From contig JABZFP010000030.1 in assembly GCA_014237395.1 (NCBI GenBank), forward strand, positions 248,001 through 312,000: a stretch of DNA of 64,000 nucleotides, in the 5' to 3' direction. Source of the DNA: Desulfobacteraceae bacterium. Its GTDB lineage: Bacteria > Desulfobacterota > Desulfobacteria > Desulfobacterales > UBA5852. The notes under the pieces are model-generated. The model searched no databases. It was not told the origin of the DNA and worked only from the letters and a program-made list of their open reading frames with translations. Shown piece after piece: positions 61,106 through 64,000 of this stretch. How positions within the stretch are numbered: position 1 is the first letter of the stretch; the number at the start of each line of letters is the position of its first letter. A program made the translations under genes and the position numbers.

Positions 61106-63453
61106 TGCACCGCGACCTGGGTAGGCCCCTGTCCGGGGCGGATTCGGATGGTGTGGCGGACATCTTTATAGCCGTCGCGCGCACCCATAACGGTATAGGT
61201 TCCGGGGCGCAGTTCCAGTGTGCGCGACAGGAATTGCCCCAGCCGTCCGACACGATAGACGGTGACTTCCGTTTGGTCATCGGAGGTCAGGGTGACCACG
61301 ACCGTTGCCTGGGCATTTTGCACCATTCGATCCAGGGATGCAATCTGGGATTGCAGGCGCGGTCCCTGGGGGGCGACCTGACGCAACTCCACCAGGAGTT
61401 GTTCCGCTTTGGCAAGGTAGACGTCGTTTGCCAGATCGCCGGGGTGCGCCATGTAATACGCCACGCGTTTTTCCAGACGCAGGCGTTCTTCGGCCCGGGC
61501 AGCACCCTGGACGGCAAATTGGATCGTTGGATCGATTTCCAGAACCTGGCGATAGTGGTCCAGCACCTGGGGCCAGGATTCTGTTTTTTCGGCTGTTTGG
61601 GCCTGCCGCCGCAACGCTGCGATGCGGTCGTCGCGGCCGGCGGCATCGATCTGGTTGAGGGCATCCAGGGCTTCGGGTGCCCGGGGTTTGAAGGCCAGGG
61701 CCCTGTTGATATCACGGCGGGCTTCGGCATAGGACCGGCGATGAAAGGCGGCCAGACCGGCGGACATGTGGTGCTCAAACTGGGCCGCGGCCACCTGGTT
61801 GCGAACCCGGGGAACCGCGGCCTGGGCGGGCGGCCACTCCGGATCCAGCGCCAGGGCAGCTTCAAAATCCGCCAGGGCCAGCGCCAGGTTGCCGGCGGTT
61901 TCATGGGCTTCGCCGGTCTGCATGAGGGCCACGACGTCGGCGATTTTGGCCGCACGTTCAAGCCCACGCAGGGCGACCGGGTTTTGCGGATCGATTTTCA
62001 GGGCCAGGGTGAAATGGCTACCGGCTTGGGTGCCGTCGCCCTGGTTCAGAGCGGTCCGGCCTTCCGTCAGCAGGCGTGCCAGAGCGTCCGGGGACTTGGC
62101 CAGCAGGCCGCGCGCCTCTTGGGCCGCTGTGGTGTAATGCCGGACCGCGCCGGTGTAATCGGTCTGCAGAAACGCCTCATCCCCGTTCATGGCTTCGCTG
62201 GAAATGGCGGCATAAGCTTCCGGCGCCCATTCCGGGCCGCCGATGGCTTCCAGATCGCCCAGAGCCTGACGCCAATCGGCCAGTGCCTTCTCCGCGGTGC
62301 TTTCGTCACCGGTCGGCGGTGATTCGGGCGGCAATGGGGTCTGTGGCGCCTGGCTCGCGGCGGGTGGTGGTGTCGGGGTTGCGATCGCCGCCGGTTGCGG
62401 TGTCAAAGGGTTTCGGGCGAGATAATGGAGCAACAATCCACCTCCCGCCATGATCAAAAGGGCCAGGATGACGAGGAAGGCGGGCATCTGCCATGATCGG
62501 GCCTTCCCGCCGGGGCCCTGGCGGTTTTCCTGCGCTGCAAACGGTTGGGGCGTGATCACATCGGCGGAGGCGGCAGAAGCGGATTCTTCCGGTTTCAACG
62601 GTGTTTCCCGGGGCGGAATTGTTCGGCGGCGATGCCCGGCCAGGGCCTGATCCATGGCTGATACCACTTGGGCCATACTTTCCGGGCGGTCTTCACGGCG
62701 TGTGGCCAGCATGCCGACCACCATCGTGATCAGTTCGGGCGGCAGGGGGGCGGCAGCGCCTAAAGAGCGGCGAAGGCCATCGGCGGATAACCGCTCATCG
62801 ATCTCGCCGTCGCTTCCCGTAAGCGTCTCCAGCAGCAGGACGCCGAAACTGTAGATGTCATCGGCGGGATGCGGCGGCAATCCCTGACGCTGCTGGGGGC
62901 TCATGCAGTGACGCGATCCGCCGCCGTGAAGGGCGGTCCGCTCCGCGTCGATCCGGTAAACACCGGCAATTCCGAAATCGGTCAAGCGGGGGTGATCCTT
63001 CCGGTCCATCAGGATGTTGCCCGCTTTCACATCCCGGTGGATCAAGCCCTGTCCATGGACGTAAGCCAGGGCCAGGGCCGCCGACCCCAAGGGGCGCAGA
63101 CGGTCTTCCCAGGGACGTTCTTTCGTTTTGTTCCAACGATCGAAGCTGGGGCCGTCCACCCATGCCATGGAGATAAAAACGGCTTCGCCGTCGTGGTGAA
63201 AGTCGTACACCGGGACAATATGGGGGTGGTTGAGACGGCGGGCCAGGCGGCATTCATTTTTCAGGAATTCCACCTGGGCCGGGGCCGACGCCAGCGCGGG
63301 GTGCAGCAGCTTGATGGCGATGTCGAGGTCCAGATCCCGGTCGTGCGCCCGCCAGACTTCCCCCATGCCGCCTTGCCCCAGGGGGTGGGAGAGCTGGAAA
63401 CGGTTCAAAAGGATCTGGCCGCGGTGGGCCTGCAATGGTTCGGTTTCGGTCAT
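61087..63453 (-). CDS. Membrane Ser/Thr protein kinase with TPR and PEGA-like C-terminal region
   Basis: This 788-residue protein has a Hanks-type kinase domain (residues ~17-275) with GQGGMGEV, Lys48, HRDVKAGN (139-146) and DFG (159-161), all catalytic residues being present. A Pro-rich linker, one transmembrane helix (~328-348), TPR-like repeats (~395-640) and a PEGA-like beta domain (~705-785) follow. It should phosphorylate Ser/Thr in the cytoplasm under control of a periplasmic sensor. It heads a block with a PEGA/SUMF1 protein; an FHA protein that could read its phosphorylation is encoded further along on the same strand. Confidence 0.92.
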   Translation of the reverse strand: MTETEPLQAHRGQILLNRFQLSHPLGQGGMGEVWRAHDRDLDLDIAIKLLHPALASAPAQVEFLKNECRLARRLNHPHIVPVYDFHHDGEAVFISMAWVDGPSFDRWNKTKERPWEDRLRPLGSAALALAYVHGQGLIHRDVKAGNILMDRKDHPRLTDFGIAGVYRIDAERTALHGGGSRHCMSPQQRQGLPPHPADDIYSFGVLLLETLTGSDGEIDERLSADGLRRSLGAAAPLPPELITMVVGMLATRREDRPESMAQVVSAMDQALAGHRRRTIPPRETPLKPEESASAASADVITPQPFAAQENRQGPGGKARSWQMPAFLVILALLIMAGGGLLLHYLARNPLTPQPAAIATPTPPPAASQAPQTPLPPESPPTGDESTAEKALADWRQALGDLEAIGGPEWAPEAYAAISSEAMNGDEAFLQTDYTGAVRHYTTAAQEARGLLAKSPDALARLLTEGRTALNQGDGTQAGSHFTLALKIDPQNPVALRGLERAAKIADVVALMQTGEAHETAGNLALALADFEAALALDPEWPPAQAAVPRVRNQVAAAQFEHHMSAGLAAFHRRSYAEARRDINRALAFKPRAPEALDALNQIDAAGRDDRIAALRRQAQTAEKTESWPQVLDHYRQVLEIDPTIQFAVQGAARAEERLRLEKRVAYYMAHPGDLANDVYLAKAEQLLVELRQVAPQGPRLQSQIASLDRMVQNAQATVVVTLTSDDQTEVTVYRVGRLGQFLSRTLELRPGTYTVMGARDGYKDVRHTIRIRPGQGPTQVAVQCTEKI

Positions 63454-63614
63454 AGCGCGCTGCAGTCATCTTCTTTGGGTTGGTCTTCTTTTGGAAAGAA
63501 GACGGCTTCGCAGAATGCACAATATCGGTGTCGTTTGGCATTCTTCGTCGCTATGGTGTTGTTGCTTTCGCGTCCGGTTCACCATCAATATCGACAAAGG
63601 ATCTTTGCCAGGAA

Positions 63615-64000
63615 TCACCCTTCGGCGGCGTCTGCGGGAACAACATCCGGCGGCACGATACCGGTTTCCCGTAAGTAGATTTCCTTGAGCAGTCCCCGCC
63701 ACTGGCGGTACTGTTCCTGCGCCGTGCCGGTAAGCTCGTGCGTTTGTCCCTGGATGTCCAGAATAATGGGCTCCATGTCGGCCCCGAAAGATTCGCTGAG
63801 TTCCTGAATAGCGGCCGCGTGCATGTCGGCCTGTTTGGAGATGTTCAGGCCGCTCATGAATACCTGGCCGCCGGAGAGCAGCAGCAGGCCCTCAAGGATA
63901 TTGGAGCTGCTGCTGCCGCCGTAGACCTCCAGCGCAATGGCCGCGGCCACCAGCAGCACGCCGCCAACCTTGCGGATAAGGGCGGAATTTTCCACCTCTT
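63615..64000 (-). CDS. Hypothetical membrane protein, N-terminus at window edge
   Basis: The visible part is ~128 residues with two hydrophobic helices near the N-terminus (about residues 8-24 and 31-48) and a charged C-terminal region containing 'DIQGQTHELTGTAQEQYRQWRGLLKEIYLRETG'. A GTG at 63993-63995 could be the start, but the frame stays open to the window end, so the gene may be longer. No family is recognised. It lies 161 bp upstream of the kinase gene on the same strand; that gap shows nothing clear. Confidence 0.55.
   Translation of the reverse strand, partial: EVENSALIRKVGGVLLVAAAIALEVYGGSSSSNILEGLLLLSGGQVFMSGLNISKQADMHAAAIQELSESFGADMEPIILDIQGQTHELTGTAQEQYRQWRGLLKEIYLRETGIVPPDVVPADAAEG

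Noticed and set aside
61105..62322. 405-codon plus-strand frame inside the Ser/Thr kinase gene
   Set aside because: It is antisense to a TPR-rich coding region with high third-position G+C, with no recognisable domain; the kinase reading is certain.
1..64000. tRNA or rRNA genes
   Set aside because: No T-loop GTTCGA context with cloverleaf pairing or rRNA-like stretch was found on reading the intergenic regions; a tRNAscan/Infernal run would settle it.

Overview
The window reads as chromosomal DNA, around 60% G+C, from an anaerobic, metabolically versatile member of the Desulfobacterota (former Deltaproteobacteria), most likely a sulfate reducer of the Desulfosarcina/Desulfatitalea kind. The evidence is the mix of genes: the end of a tungsten aldehyde:ferredoxin oxidoreductase, three periplasmic-binding-protein-dependent acid transporters (two TRAP, one TTT), a PxxKW cysteine-rich protein, a CaiB-type CoA-transferase with an acyl-CoA dehydrogenase under a sigma-54 activator, a small selenoprotein, and Ser/Thr kinase, FHA and SUMF1-like proteins. 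The taxonomic placement is inference. No rRNA, tRNA, CRISPR array, transposase or prophage gene was seen.

Region by region. 1-4.1 kb (+): aldehyde oxidoreductase end and a TRAP transporter. 4.2-16.3 kb (-): a long catabolic operon with TctCBA transporter, two TIM-barrel isomerases, an acid-sugar kinase (DUF1537), a PanB paralogue, split transketolase and a hydroxypyruvate reductase, with a GntR regulator at its head; together they look like a pathway for a (branched) sugar or sugar acid. 16.5-19.9 kb (+): aldo/keto reductase, epimerase/dehydratase and small proteins. 19.8-26.8 kb: a fatty-acid-modification cluster (FAD oxidoreductase, DUF1365-CFA-synthase fusion, SRPBCC-SDR fusion, chalcone-isomerase-like protein, GPH transporter). 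27-36.4 kb: housekeeping and assorted genes (LpoA-like lipoprotein, phosphofructokinase, PxxKW protein, aminotransferase, ClC channel, truA, AEC permease). 36.6-41.5 kb: sigma-54 activator divergent from an acyl-CoA dehydrogenase/CoA-transferase pair that has a convincing -24/-12 promoter. 41.5-41.7 kb (-): a selenoprotein gene read through an in-frame TGA. 42-53 kb: argJ, a pseudouridine synthase, a second TRAP transporter, a nucleotide-sugar dehydrogenase, plsC with lysoplasmalogenase, and a hybrid histidine kinase. 53.9-63.5 kb (-): two tightly packed blocks encoding a Ser/Thr kinase, a PEGA/SUMF1 protein, a small exported protein, an ExbB/MotA-type channel, an FHA protein and two membrane-anchored VWA proteins.

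The most unusual content is (i) the last block, which I read as an ExbB/ExbD-type proton-driven motor whose two ExbD-like partners carry periplasmic VWA domains, wired to phospho-signalling; (ii) the dual-CxxC selenoprotein with a SECIS-like hairpin; (iii) an acyl-CoA dehydrogenase lacking both usual catalytic glutamates beside a class III CoA-transferase; (iv) the sugar-acid operon; and (v) two families of intergenic repeats, one of them long palindromes with a shared core but locus-specific, mutually complementary arms.
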